From assembly GCA_016716385.1 (NCBI GenBank), contig JADJWL010000025.1, positions 434,001-498,000 on the forward strand: DNA of 64,000 bases, written 5' to 3'. This document shows positions 42,580-51,626 of this stretch, in pieces. The translations under genes were made by a program, and so were the position numbers. Below the pieces are notes generated by a model. That model worked only from the letters and a program-made list of their open reading frames with translations. It searched no databases and was not told the DNA's origin. The DNA comes from Bryobacterales bacterium (lineage in GTDB: Bacteria > Acidobacteriota > Terriglobia > Bryobacterales > Bryobacteraceae). Every line of letters begins with the position of its first letter. Position 1 is the stretch's first letter.

Positions 42580-44882
42580 TGCAGATACTGAAATTCCGGC
42601 AGCGCTGCGACGCACCACAGCAGATCGGCCACGCCCTGCGCGTCGAGGGTATTGCCGAGCAGTTCACGCGCGAGGGCCATCTCCTGCGCCGAAGGATCGC
42701 GCGACAATGCATGCCGGAAGATGCGGGTTGCCGCGGCGTCGGGCGACGCCGGAACCGCCACCCGCGACGTGGGAGCTTCGCCCGCCACTCGGACAAGCCG
42801 CTCCGGATCGGGCTTCTCGCCGAATACGAAGAACCGGACGCGGGGGTTGATGTCCGAATCGAGCGCATCGGCTTCGACACCGACCCACGCGCGCAGCCGC
42901 TTGTACCCTTTGCCGGCGATGCGGAATACCTGCTCCGATGGAGTCCCCGCGCGCAGTGCATCGCCGAAGGCTCCGGACCGCAACTGCGCCGGTCCGGCCG
43001 AGCCTTCCACCGGGATCTCGCGGCCATCGGCGGTCACCCACCTCGCCAGCGCCCAGACGGCTTTCACGCGTTCGGGCGAGTAGGAATCCACGTCATGGAC
43101 AATCAGCCGGACCTCATCGAGATCCGCCACGTCAATGTCGCACTCCACCATTTGGCTGCTGATCTGCCCGCTGTCGAAACGGTTCGCGGGAGGATCCGGA
43201 AGCCTGCCGGCCATGGCGCGTGCGGCGCGGTCGAGGTAACGGGCGAAACCTCCGCCGTTGACGACTTCCAGAGCCTGCAGCGTGGTTGCCTCTTCGTTGC
43301 GCTCGGTGAACACCTGGTCGCGGATGGGGCGGCCCAGCGCGCGGGTCAGCGGGCTGGATGCCAGCCGCCACTCGCGGACCGGCTCGGAGGTCTTACCCTG
43401 TCCGGTGACGCGTACGCGCCATTCGCCGGTAATGGCGGAGAGCGTGTCGATGAACTGCTCGGCGGTGAGCCGCCGCGGCGCCGGACCGCGGAAGACGAAC
43501 GGCTCACCTTCGGCAGCAGGCTCGGCCACCGGCCACTGGTAAGCCTGTGACGTGAGGATCGTCCCGATCAGCGCCTTGAGGTCGTAGCCGCTGGACACGA
43601 ATTCCGCGGCGAGCCAGTCGAGCAGTTCCGGTGACCAGGGCTCAGCGTCCATGTCGTCGGCCGGCTCCACGATGCCGCGGCCCATCAGCCGCTTCCAGAT
43701 GCGGTTCGTGACCGTGCGGGCGAAGCGGCCATTTTCGCGCGCCGTGAAGAGGCGGGCCGCCACGTCCCGTTTCTCGGCGAGCGGCGCCGCGGCCGAAACG
43801 GCGCCCAGTTCGGGATAGGGAAATATCGGCGCGGCGTACTCGCCCAGTGGGCTGTCGCAACGCACCAGTTCCAGGGGTTCATCGGAAAAGAACGCAGCCA
43901 GCCCGTAGGCGTCCTTCAGCTTCCAGCGGTTGATGAAGCTGTCGTGGCACGAATTGCACTTCATGTTGACGCCGAGGAAGATCTGCGACGTGTTCTGCGC
44001 CGCCTGCATGACCGGGGTCTGGCTGGCGTTGACGTCGCCGCGCCAGTTGACGCCGATCAGAAATCCGTCCGGGTCCGGCGTCTCGCGGGGATCGATGAGG
44101 CGGCGCGTGAACTCGTCGAACCGCAGGTTCTCTTCGAGCGCCTTACGCAGCCACGGCGAGATCGACTTGCGCGTACCGGCGTAATTGACGCCTTCGTCAT
44201 TCCGGAGCAGGTCATTCCAGAACGACATCCAATGATCGGCGTACCGTGTGCTGTCGGCGAGCAGGCGGGCAACGAGGCGGGCGCGCTTGTCCGGGCTGGA
44301 GTCCGCGAGGAATGCGCCGAGTTCCTCGGGCGACGGCGGCAGGCCCCAGACATCGTAGTGGACACGGCGCGCGAAAGCGGCGTCGGAGACGGGCGCGGGC
44401 GGCGTCTCGCCACGCTCCCGGAGCACGCTCTCGATGAAGCGGTCGGCCGGGTGCGCGGCGGATCCGGCAGGGACCGGCGGTCTCGACAGGCTCAGCCTGG
44501 GCTTCCAGATGGGCGGCGCCGCCGGCGCGCCGGCGGCCGGCCGCGCTCCGTCATCGATCCAGCGGGCCAGGGCCGCGACCTCGGCCGCAGACAGCAGCGG
44601 ACCCGCGGGCGGCATCGGCGGGACGCCATCGGCGCGCACACGGCGCATCAGCAGGCTGCCGGCGCTCGACCCGGGATCGATCGCTTTGCCGGACTTTCCA
44701 CCTTCGAGCAGTTCCCGATAGGTTCCGGTGGAAAGGCCGCCAAACCGTTTGTCGCCGCTGTGGCAGGCAAAGCACTTCGCCGCGAGGATCGGGTGTACGT
44801 CTCGCTGGAAGTCCACCGGTTTGGGTGCGGCGGGCAGCAGAACTGCCGCGACGACCCAGAGCACAGGCGCCCAAAGTCGCAT
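42576..44882 (-). CDS. PSD1 protein: cytochrome c-like, DUF1549 and DUF1553 domains
   Basis: The 768-residue protein has a signal peptide and an N-terminal planctomycete-type cytochrome c domain with one heme motif (AKCFACHSGDKRFGG; about residue 35) and MPPAGPLL as the likely Met-ligand region. DUF1549 follows (RFIESVLRERG, LPPSPEELGAFL, WMSFWNDLLRNDEG), then DUF1553 (TNRIWKRLMGRGIVEP, DLKALIGTILTSQAYQ). It is translationally coupled to the DUF1501 gene downstream. The molecular role is unknown; a periplasmic redox-linked hydrolytic complex is inferred. Confidence 0.87.
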   Translation of the reverse strand: MRLWAPVLWVVAAVLLPAAPKPVDFQRDVHPILAAKCFACHSGDKRFGGLSTGTYRELLEGGKSGKAIDPGSSAGSLLMRRVRADGVPPMPPAGPLLSAAEVAALARWIDDGARPAAGAPAAPPIWKPRLSLSRPPVPAGSAAHPADRFIESVLRERGETPPAPVSDAAFARRVHYDVWGLPPSPEELGAFLADSSPDKRARLVARLLADSTRYADHWMSFWNDLLRNDEGVNYAGTRKSISPWLRKALEENLRFDEFTRRLIDPRETPDPDGFLIGVNWRGDVNASQTPVMQAAQNTSQIFLGVNMKCNSCHDSFINRWKLKDAYGLAAFFSDEPLELVRCDSPLGEYAAPIFPYPELGAVSAAAPLAEKRDVAARLFTARENGRFARTVTNRIWKRLMGRGIVEPADDMDAEPWSPELLDWLAAEFVSSGYDLKALIGTILTSQAYQWPVAEPAAEGEPFVFRGPAPRRLTAEQFIDTLSAITGEWRVRVTGQGKTSEPVREWRLASSPLTRALGRPIRDQVFTERNEEATTLQALEVVNGGGFARYLDRAARAMAGRLPDPPANRFDSGQISSQMVECDIDVADLDEVRLIVHDVDSYSPERVKAVWALARWVTADGREIPVEGSAGPAQLRSGAFGDALRAGTPSEQVFRIAGKGYKRLRAWVGVEADALDSDINPRVRFFVFGEKPDPERLVRVAGEAPTSRVAVPASPDAAATRIFRHALSRDPSAQEMALARELLGNTLDAQGVADLLWCVAALPEFQYLQ

Positions 44883-44910
44883 TTGCCTTGTATCTTAACG
44901 CACCCGTATC

Positions 44911-46158
44911 ATGAAGTTGCCCATGAAACCCGTTCCGCCCAACGAGCAGCAAGCCCTGGTTAACCGCCTCGCGAAAGCCTGCGGCGGCGCCTACAGTCCC
45001 GAAACGCGCCGCAAGTATTTCCTGACGGGCCCGCAGTGGGCCGCCGCCTATCAGGGACAGGCCTTGTTTCACGCACCGACGCGTGAAGCCGTGGACTTCG
45101 CGCGCGTCATCGAGGAATTCGCCCGCATCGGCATCGGGTACTGGACCACGCACGACACGGACGTCATTCCGACCGAGGCGCTCGGCAAAGATGCTCAGTG
45201 GGAGATTACCAGGCGGATCGGCGAGGCACTTCGCAGGAACGGCGTCGCCTGCTCGATGGTCACGACCGAAACGTTCCATCACGCCGTGTGGGCGGCGAGT
45301 CCGGCGGCTGAGGCTCCTGAGGTACGGCGGTACGCGGCCTTTCGCGTGGCGAACACCGTGCGGATCGGCCATGAATTGGGTGCGCAGTTCGCCGTCTACT
45401 GGCCGGGATCGCTTGGCTACTACGTTCAGGGGGCGGTGGAGGAGACCGAGACGCTGCGCTGGTACGCCGAAGCGCTTGACGCCGCCTGCGAGGCGGACAT
45501 CGAGACGGCAAAGGCCAAAGGCCGCCCGACACTGAAGCATTGCCTCGAAGCGAAGCCGTTCGAGCCGCAGGCCGAGATCCTGCTGCCCACCAGCGACGCC
45601 ATGCTGGCTTTCATCGGATCCGGGCTTCTCAAGTACCCGGCGATGGTTGGACTGAACCCTGAGTACCTGCACGAACTGATGTGGGGCGCGGCGCCACGTG
45701 CCGCGCTGGCCCGCGCCCTGGTGGCCGGCAAACTTTGGCACTTCGACATCAACGATGGCTATCGCTTGAAGCACGACGTGGATATTGCGGTAGGGTTGGT
45801 GAATCCGCTCGACTGGCTCAACGTGCTCGTTCTGCTCCGCAGCCATGGCTACAACGGTCCCTTCAACCTGGACTACAAGCCCCCGCGCACTACGAGCCTG
45901 CACGGCGTTTTCAGCGTCAGTTTTCCGACGGCTGTGGACCGCTTCATCACGCTGTGGGAGATGGCGGGCGATGTTTTGTCAGATCCCGTGATCGGGGAGG
46001 CGACGGCGGCGCTCAGGGCGGGTTCAGGGGTGGTCTCGGACGACGCAGCGGAACTGGCCGCGGCCAACCGCGAACTGCTTACGCTCCACGAACTGATTGC
46101 GCACCGGATGGTGCAGATCCTGATCGGACAGCATCGGGGCCGCGTGTACTCGTTGTAG
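44911..46158 (+). CDS. Xylose isomerase-like TIM-barrel protein
   Basis: The 415-residue protein aligns by motif with class I (actinobacterial type) xylose isomerases: YWTTHDTDVIP (catalytic-His segment, matching HDDDLIP), CLEAKPFEPQAEILLPT (metal-binding Glu and Lys segment), VGLNPEYLHE and LWHFDINDGYRLKHD, then LDYKPPRTTSLHG. The key His, Lys, Glu and Asp positions are present, so aldose-ketose isomerase activity is plausible; the sugar may not be xylose. It is divergent from the PSD1 gene with 28 bases between, and the histidine phosphatase-like gene starts 2 bases after its stop. Confidence 0.78.
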   Translation: MKLPMKPVPPNEQQALVNRLAKACGGAYSPETRRKYFLTGPQWAAAYQGQALFHAPTREAVDFARVIEEFARIGIGYWTTHDTDVIPTEALGKDAQWEITRRIGEALRRNGVACSMVTTETFHHAVWAASPAAEAPEVRRYAAFRVANTVRIGHELGAQFAVYWPGSLGYYVQGAVEETETLRWYAEALDAACEADIETAKAKGRPTLKHCLEAKPFEPQAEILLPTSDAMLAFIGSGLLKYPAMVGLNPEYLHELMWGAAPRAALARALVAGKLWHFDINDGYRLKHDVDIAVGLVNPLDWLNVLVLLRSHGYNGPFNLDYKPPRTTSLHGVFSVSFPTAVDRFITLWEMAGDVLSDPVIGEATAALRAGSGVVSDDAAELAAANRELLTLHELIAHRMVQILIGQHRGRVYSL

Positions 46159-46160
46159 CT

Positions 46161-46850
46161 TTGAGACTGTATCTCATCCGCCACGGCCAAGCCGGGTCCC
46201 GCCAGGATTATGACCGGCTGTCGGAAATCGGGGAGCAGCAGGCAGTGTTGCTGGGAAAGGCGCTGCAAGACTCTGGCGTGTCGCTCTCCTCTGTCTGGTC
46301 GGGTTCCATGGTCCGGCAGCGGGAGACGGCTCGGGTCGTGCTGGAGACGATGGGGTGCTCCAGCCCACTCGCCATTGACGATCGCTGGAACGAGTTCAAC
46401 CTGGACGGTCTGTGGGCTGAACTAGGGCCCAGGATGCTGGCTTCCGACACCGTCTTTGCCCGGCTGTATTCGCAGGAGCATCTGGATAATCCCACAGCCG
46501 AGCGCCGGACGACTGCCTGCGATGTCCACCTGATCCGAGCCTGGTTTGGCGGCGAGGCGGTCGAAGGCGTGGAAAGCTGGGAGTGTTTCCGCTCTCGCGT
46601 GCTGGGGGCGCGCGAAACGATTGAACGTCCTGGCGCCGCCGGCAACGTGGCTGTGTTCACATCCGCCACCCCCGCCGGACTCTGCTGTGCTTCCGCTCTG
46701 GGCATTGACGGCGAGCGGATTTTCCGTATGGCCGCGGCGCTCTACAATGCCAGCTACTCTGTGCTGCGATGGCGGCGCAATGGCTGGTTTCTCGAGAGCT
46801 TCAACAACGCCGGGCACCTGGCTCCAGCCGGGCTACTCACCGAGCGGTGA
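46161..46850 (+). CDS. Histidine phosphatase-family protein lacking the second catalytic His
   Basis: The 229-residue protein begins LRLYLIRHGQAG, the phosphoglycerate-mutase/SixA RHG motif, with Arg in SGSMVRQRETA. The expected C-terminal SHGG motif is instead TSATPAGL (after GNVAVF), so the second catalytic His is absent there; activity is uncertain. A TTG start at 46161 is the only reasonable one, as upstream codons lie inside the isomerase gene. It overlaps the convergent metallo-hydrolase gene by 18 bases. Confidence 0.75.
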   Translation: MRLYLIRHGQAGSRQDYDRLSEIGEQQAVLLGKALQDSGVSLSSVWSGSMVRQRETARVVLETMGCSSPLAIDDRWNEFNLDGLWAELGPRMLASDTVFARLYSQEHLDNPTAERRTTACDVHLIRAWFGGEAVEGVESWECFRSRVLGARETIERPGAAGNVAVFTSATPAGLCCASALGIDGERIFRMAAALYNASYSVLRWRRNGWFLESFNNAGHLAPAGLLTER

Positions 46851-47684
46851 CGCCACATAGTTCCCGCCGCGGTTCTCGATTGTATAGAACGCCGGACCCG
46901 TGTCGTGCGCAAACGCGCAGATCCAGCCACCGGACGCCGCGCGATCCAGCCAGTCTAGCTTGGTGTCGATGGTTTCGAGCGGAAACAGGTCGAAACCCGT
47001 CACCCAGGTAGGCTTCACGTGAGCCGCCGTCGGAACCAGGTCTGCGAAGAAACAGAACGTCCGCCCGCCCGATGACGCCAGCACCACGCGCATGTCCCGC
47101 GTATGCCCGGGCGCGCGGTGCATGCCGATGCCCGGCAGCACCTCCGCGACCGCCCCACCCAGCAGATGCATCCGCCCCGATTCGAGGAGAGGGACGTAAT
47201 TGGCGTCGAGATAGCTGACGCTGTCCCGAGGATGCCGGCGCTTCGCCTGCTCATATTCACCCGCCGGTGCGTAGTACACGGCGTTCGGAAACGCCGCCTC
47301 CCATGCGCCGTTCCGGCGGACGGTGTTCCAGCCGCAATGATCCCAGTGGAGATGCGAATTGAGAACGGTATCGATGCGCTCCGGATCGAACCCGGCCCCC
47401 GCCAGGATCTCCGGCAACGGAAACGGGTCGGGCAACAACATCCGTTCGCGGGCACGGTCGTCCATCTTGTCGCCGCCGCCCGTTTCGATAAGGACAGTAT
47501 GTTCTCCGGTCTCGACGACGTAGCAATTGAACGCCATCGGGACCCGGTTCAATTCGTCAGCCGGCAAGTGCCGGTGCCAGAGCGTTTTCGGCACAACGCC
47601 GAACAGCGCACCGCCGTCCCAGTGATAGACTCCGGCGCGGACCAGGGTCAGCCGGCACGAGCCGATCTCGATCGAGGACTGCAC
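46833..47684 (-). CDS. Metallo-beta-lactamase-fold hydrolase
   Basis: The 283-residue protein carries the full MBL zinc set: SHLHWDHCGW (HXHXDH), His in RAPGHTRDM, Asp in CFFADLVP and His in CAFAHDTGP. The overall layout, with MHLLGG and a late GH motif, resembles AHL-lactonase/glyoxalase-II-like cytoplasmic hydrolases; the substrate is unknown. The GTG start shares one base with the stop of the YtxH gene (TAGTG), so the two are coupled. The start of the protein is not hydrophobic, so no secretion is predicted. Confidence 0.87.
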   Translation of the reverse strand: MQSSIEIGSCRLTLVRAGVYHWDGGALFGVVPKTLWHRHLPADELNRVPMAFNCYVVETGEHTVLIETGGGDKMDDRARERMLLPDPFPLPEILAGAGFDPERIDTVLNSHLHWDHCGWNTVRRNGAWEAAFPNAVYYAPAGEYEQAKRRHPRDSVSYLDANYVPLLESGRMHLLGGAVAEVLPGIGMHRAPGHTRDMRVVLASSGGRTFCFFADLVPTAAHVKPTWVTGFDLFPLETIDTKLDWLDRAASGGWICAFAHDTGPAFYTIENRGGNYVASPLGE

Positions 47685-47953
47685 TAGCCCCCGACGAGGT
47701 TGCGGCCACGGTCGAACAGGTCGGCGACTTCGTCAGCCACCTCGCGGCCTTTCTCATAGAGGTCGCGGCCACGATGCACCGCGTCTTTCGCGGCGTCGGC
47801 AATCTTTTCCCGCCCCTCTTCGGCGCGGTGTTCCAGGTATCTCCGCGTGCGGCGCCCACTCTGCGGCGCATAGAGCAGGGCCACGGTCGCGCCCACCGCG
47901 ACTCCAAGGACGAAGCACGCCAGTTCGGCGCCGGAACTATGTCGATCGGCCAT
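47684..47953 (-). CDS. YtxH-domain small membrane protein
   Basis: The 89-residue protein has one N-terminal membrane segment (LACFVLGVAVGATVALLYAP), the conserved APQSGRRTR turn and a charged helical tail with repeated Glu/Asp/Lys (KIADAAKDAV, EVADEVADLFDRGRNL). YtxH proteins are linked to envelope or general stress; the mechanism is unknown. The ATG at 47953 has GGAGG five bases upstream; a TTG at 47965 has no support. It heads the pair with the MBL hydrolase and is divergent from the DUF2007 gene. Confidence 0.82.
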   Translation of the reverse strand: MADRHSSGAELACFVLGVAVGATVALLYAPQSGRRTRRYLEHRAEEGREKIADAAKDAVHRGRDLYEKGREVADEVADLFDRGRNLVGG

Positions 47954-48006
47954 AAGATCCTCCAATACCTGCTTCTGACGGCATTGTAGCGCGATATGCT
48001 GGAGCT

Positions 48007-48525
48007 ATGCCGGAAGAAGCCGCCATGGCCACCGTGTTCCGCGCCGCCGACGCGGCGTCGCGGGAACAAGCCGAGACAATTAGCGAATATCTGCGCCAGA
48101 ACGGGCTCGACGCCACGCTGATGGGAGACGACGCACCCGGGGTGGTGGTCGGCACATGGGAAGTGCGCGTGCCAGCCTCGGATGCAGCCCGCGCAGACGA
48201 GTGGCTCGCCGCCAGCGGCCTGCTCGAAGAGCGGGTGGAGACCGCGGCGCCGGCGCAGGGGGATGCGTCGCACGATTTCGACTTAGTGACCATCTTCAGC
48301 GCGGAAGCCGCCGAAGCAGAGATGGAGGCCTTGTCGATCAAAGCGCTTCTGGAGGCAAACGAGATCCCCGTTGTGATGGTCGGGACTCCACAGATTCCCA
48401 GCCTGCGTTTCTCACTTCAGGTGCCGCGGTCACGAGCCGAGGACGCCGCCCAAGTAGTGCGCGAGGCGCAACTGGCGGGTCCGCAGGCGGCCGAGGAGGC
48501 CGAAGCGGAAACTGAAGCCGGCTAG
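48007..48525 (+). CDS. Duplicated DUF2007 protein
   Basis: The 172-residue protein contains two DUF2007-like halves. Residues 7-75 have ATVFRAADAASREQAETI and GVVVGTWEVRVPASDAARADEWL; residues 92-152 have DLVTIFSAEAAEAEMEALSI and FSLQVPRSRAEDA. An acidic tail follows. DUF2007 is a small PII-like fold suggested to bind ligands or signals; the function here is unknown. The ATG at 48007 or the one at 48025 (MATVFRA) could be used. Confidence 0.75.
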   Translation: MPEEAAMATVFRAADAASREQAETISEYLRQNGLDATLMGDDAPGVVVGTWEVRVPASDAARADEWLAASGLLEERVETAAPAQGDASHDFDLVTIFSAEAAEAEMEALSIKALLEANEIPVVMVGTPQIPSLRFSLQVPRSRAEDAAQVVREAQLAGPQAAEEAEAETEAG

Positions 48526-48583
48526 GGATTCGCAGGGGCAGACCGCTTTTTTGATTACCCGCTCTGGCCGAGGTGTCTGTCAA

Positions 48584-48601
48584 CTGTCTTTTTTGAGACA
48601 G
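48584..48601. promoter_or_regulatory. Inverted repeat before the ROK regulator
   Basis: CTGTCT and AGACAG form a perfect 6-base dyad around a six-base T-rich spacer, 22 bases before the ROK gene start. ROK repressors often bind their own promoters, so this is a candidate auto-operator. No clear -35/-10 was assigned. Confidence 0.4.
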
Positions 48602-48622
48602 TAAGAGGAGCAGGTTGATCAG

Positions 48623-49819
48623 ATGCCCCTGTCCAATAAGCCACTGGGTGTGCGCGGCCGGAATCGCGCGACGTTGCTGGAGATGCTGCGGAGGAATCAG
48701 GATCTCTCGCGGGCCGAGTTGTCCCGGCGCAGCGGTCTCTCCGAAGGCGCGATCTCGCGGATTGTCGGGGAGATGGTCTCCGAAGGGCTGATCATCGAGT
48801 CCGGGGAGGAGAACTCCACTGGCGGCCGACCTTCCGTGCGTCTGCGTATCGATGCGGGAGCACTCCGCGCCGCCGGCGCCGATATTCACGCCTGGCAGAC
48901 ACGGATGGCGATGGGAACCCTCGATGGGCGCATCCTTGCCTCCACCCACTTCCGCACACCCGGCAACCCGGAGGAAACCATCGAGCTGATCGCCACGCAG
49001 TACCGGGAGTGGCGCAAGAACACCGCACTCGAGGGTCTTGGGATCAGCGTACGGGGCATTGTGGACAGCGAAGCCGGCGTTCTGCGCATCGGGAGCGAAC
49101 AGGCGTGGCATGGCGCGCAGGTCCGCCGCTGGTTGAGCGACCGGATCCAGCAGCCCGTGTACGTGGAGAACAACGTGCGCGCCGCCGCGCTGGCGGAGTA
49201 CGGGCGCGCCGGCAGCGAGCAGCCGCCGGCGGCCTGCATGTTGTTCGTGCGCATCGACGAAGGCATCGGCATGAGCCTGATTCTGGACGGCGAGGTGTAC
49301 CGGGGACGCCGCATGGCCGCGGGCGAAATCGGGCAGATGGTGGTGGCGGACGTTCCGGGGAAGGGCCGCCAGGACCGTCCCGGATGCCTGGAACAGACGG
49401 TGTCCAATCCGGCGATCGTGGCCGCATACCAGAGGCGCAAAGCCGCGGGCAGCCGTGCGTTGCAGGGCGAAACCGAAGTCCGGGTGCGCCGCATCTGCCA
49501 CCGGGCGAACCAGGGTGAGACGGCTGCGGTCGTAGTACTGGCCGAAGCCAGCCGCGCGCTCGGCATCGCGCTCGCGAATCTCGTCTGGACTCTGGATCCG
49601 GATGTGATCATCATCGACGGCGCGATTACCGAAGCGTGGCCACTCCTGCTGGCCGGCATCCGCGAACAGTTTCCCGAAGGACGGGAGTTTCTGTCCTTCC
49701 GCCAGCTTCAACTGCGGCCATCCTCGCTCGGCGCCGACGCATCGTTGCTGGGCTCGATGGGACTTCCGTTTACGCGGCTCTTCCAGACTGGCGAACGGAC
49801 CGCCCGCCGCGGCAACTGA
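48623..49819 (+). CDS. ROK-family transcriptional regulator (NagC/XylR type)
   Basis: The 398-residue protein has an N-terminal winged HTH (residues 16-57: RATLLEMLRRNQDLSRAEL, SGLSEGAISRIVGEMVSEGL) and a ROK sugar-kinase-like domain (VYVENNVRAAALAEYG, DEGIGMSLILDGEVYRG, AAGEIGQMVV). The usual Cys-rich zinc motif is reduced to PGCLE, and no intact ATP-binding kinase site is obvious. It is therefore a repressor responding to a sugar rather than a kinase. GAGGAG lies 11 bases before the ATG. The next gene starts 25 bases after its stop, so the following genes may be its regulon. Confidence 0.87.
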   Translation: MPLSNKPLGVRGRNRATLLEMLRRNQDLSRAELSRRSGLSEGAISRIVGEMVSEGLIIESGEENSTGGRPSVRLRIDAGALRAAGADIHAWQTRMAMGTLDGRILASTHFRTPGNPEETIELIATQYREWRKNTALEGLGISVRGIVDSEAGVLRIGSEQAWHGAQVRRWLSDRIQQPVYVENNVRAAALAEYGRAGSEQPPAACMLFVRIDEGIGMSLILDGEVYRGRRMAAGEIGQMVVADVPGKGRQDRPGCLEQTVSNPAIVAAYQRRKAAGSRALQGETEVRVRRICHRANQGETAAVVVLAEASRALGIALANLVWTLDPDVIIIDGAITEAWPLLLAGIREQFPEGREFLSFRQLQLRPSSLGADASLLGSMGLPFTRLFQTGERTARRGN

Positions 49820-49844
49820 GACCGTTCGTAGCATACTGGTACGC

Positions 49845-51626
49845 ATGGCCGAAACGTCCTACTGGGAACGGACAGACTCGTTCGACGTCAAGATGCGGCT
49901 GCTGGCCGAAGCCTATCGCCGCAAAGACTACCGTTTGGCGCGCGCCATCGCGCACTCCCTGCGGGAATCCGTCAGTCTGGAGCAGCAGCAATACGAATCG
50001 CTCGGCGCGCCCGCGCTGGCCGCGGCGGATACCGTGCCGGTCGCCTCGCTGCCCGCTCCGTGGCGCGACTGGGCGCGCGGCTGGAGCTATGCGCGCATCG
50101 TGGCGCTGGACGAAACCGCGGGCTTGGCGCGCTCGGGTGAGCCAGTGGAATTGGTAGCCGCATTTCCGGAAGCGCAGGTCGCGTCGCTCCAGCGCGAGGT
50201 GCGCGTCGCCCGCATCGATGGCGGGGTACCGCGCGAGGTCCGCAGCCAGGTGACCGAAGAGGTCCGCCGGGGCGCCGAGCGCCACTGCCGTCTGACGTTT
50301 TTCGCCGATTCGCCCGCTCACCAGCGCACGTACTGGCTGTTCCTCCACGGCAATCCCGATGCGGAGCTGCCGGAGTACCCAACCGACCTCGCCGTCGAGG
50401 GCGAGGGCTTCGCCCTGCAGTTCGAGAACGAGCACTTTCGCGGCAAGCTGTCGAGCCAGATGGGCCAGCTCGAACGCCTTGTCTACAAGCGCGAGCACGG
50501 CCTCGAGTTGTTCGCCGGCGGCGAGGGGCACGGCGAACCGCCTGGCATCGACTGGGCGCATGACTACGTCTCAGCCGGCAACTTCCAGAAGCTTCGCGTG
50601 ACGAACTGGCCGAGTTGCCCGGACTACGAAGTGCTGCGCGGACCCCTGTCGCTGACCGTGCGGCGCTGGGGATTCCCGTATTCGACCGTCCATCCGCTCT
50701 TTTCTCCCACGCGCCTGAACGTTTCGGTCGAGTATCGTTTCTTCGCGGGAACGCCCTGGTTCATGAAGGTGGGCTCGATGCACTTCATCCAGGAGACGGA
50801 CGTGCACTACCTGCGCGACGACGAATGGGTGTTTTCCGGCATGTCGTTCACCGACATTGTCTGGATGGGCGGCGACGGCAAGCTGCGCACCGGACCGGTC
50901 GACAAAGGCCAGGCGGAGAACCTGTGGGCGGTGGGCTTCTTCAACCGCGACACGCGCGACGCGTTCATCGGCCTGTTCGTTGACCATACGGCCGAGAACG
51001 TGGGAGGTCTGAAGCATACCGGCGCGCCGTTGTTCTATTACAAGTGGCACGGGCACGTCTGGAGCCGCGCGCTCTTCCATGGCGCCACCATGCCCGCCGG
51101 CGCCGTCCTGCGGCAGAGGAACGCCTACCTCACGTCGCCGTTTCCCGAGCAGGGCGGGGCCGAAATGGTGGAGGGAGTCCGGCAAAGACTGCTCCATCCG
51201 CTGGCGCCTTCGGTAGCGTCTCTCCCGGCGGGGTTTGCCCCGGCCGCGCCCCAGGGGCGCCTGGCACGGCCCGGCGAAGCGGGCGACAGTCCGATATCGA
51301 AGAAACTCCTTTGGGAGGCTCTCGACGGCTGCCTGGATCAGCAGTTGTACGTCTCACGGCCAAGCGTCGTCGACCTTGGTCTTGTCTACGATCTCCGCGT
51401 GCGCGGCGACGTCGTCTACGTGCTGATGGCGATGCCGCACCGGGGGCGCCCGCTCATCGGATACTTCTCTTACGGGTCGGGAGGTAACTCGACGCCGGTC
51501 CGCGACCGTCTTCTCCAAGTGCCCGGTGTCCGCCGCGTCGTTGTCGAGCAGACCTGGGAGCCGCACTGGAACGCCAACCGGCTGACCGACGGCGGCCGCG
51601 CGAAGCTCCAGATTCCGGCCTTCTGA
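49845..51626 (+). CDS. Unrecognised 593-residue protein with C-terminal DUF59-like domain
   Basis: Residues 1-460 resemble no family I can name with confidence. They are rich in Trp/Tyr and beta-strand patterns (VEYRFFAGTPWFMKVGSMHF, WHGHVWSRALFHG), which suggests a large beta-sandwich or carbohydrate-active fold. Residues 482-593 match the DUF59/MIP18 fold (SVVDLGLVYDLRVRGDVV, LLQVPGVRRVVVEQTWEPHW). In that domain the family's conserved TxPxCP Cys motif reads MPHRGRPL, so the Fe-S-assembly Cys is missing. There is no signal peptide. The next gene's ATG directly follows the TGA, so the two are coupled. Confidence 0.7.
   Translation: MAETSYWERTDSFDVKMRLLAEAYRRKDYRLARAIAHSLRESVSLEQQQYESLGAPALAAADTVPVASLPAPWRDWARGWSYARIVALDETAGLARSGEPVELVAAFPEAQVASLQREVRVARIDGGVPREVRSQVTEEVRRGAERHCRLTFFADSPAHQRTYWLFLHGNPDAELPEYPTDLAVEGEGFALQFENEHFRGKLSSQMGQLERLVYKREHGLELFAGGEGHGEPPGIDWAHDYVSAGNFQKLRVTNWPSCPDYEVLRGPLSLTVRRWGFPYSTVHPLFSPTRLNVSVEYRFFAGTPWFMKVGSMHFIQETDVHYLRDDEWVFSGMSFTDIVWMGGDGKLRTGPVDKGQAENLWAVGFFNRDTRDAFIGLFVDHTAENVGGLKHTGAPLFYYKWHGHVWSRALFHGATMPAGAVLRQRNAYLTSPFPEQGGAEMVEGVRQRLLHPLAPSVASLPAGFAPAAPQGRLARPGEAGDSPISKKLLWEALDGCLDQQLYVSRPSVVDLGLVYDLRVRGDVVYVLMAMPHRGRPLIGYFSYGSGGNSTPVRDRLLQVPGVRRVVVEQTWEPHWNANRLTDGGRAKLQIPAF

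Noticed and set aside
45681..46160. Upstream extension of the histidine phosphatase-like frame
   Set aside because: It lies within the xylose-isomerase-like gene in another frame; the RHG domain begins only at 46161.
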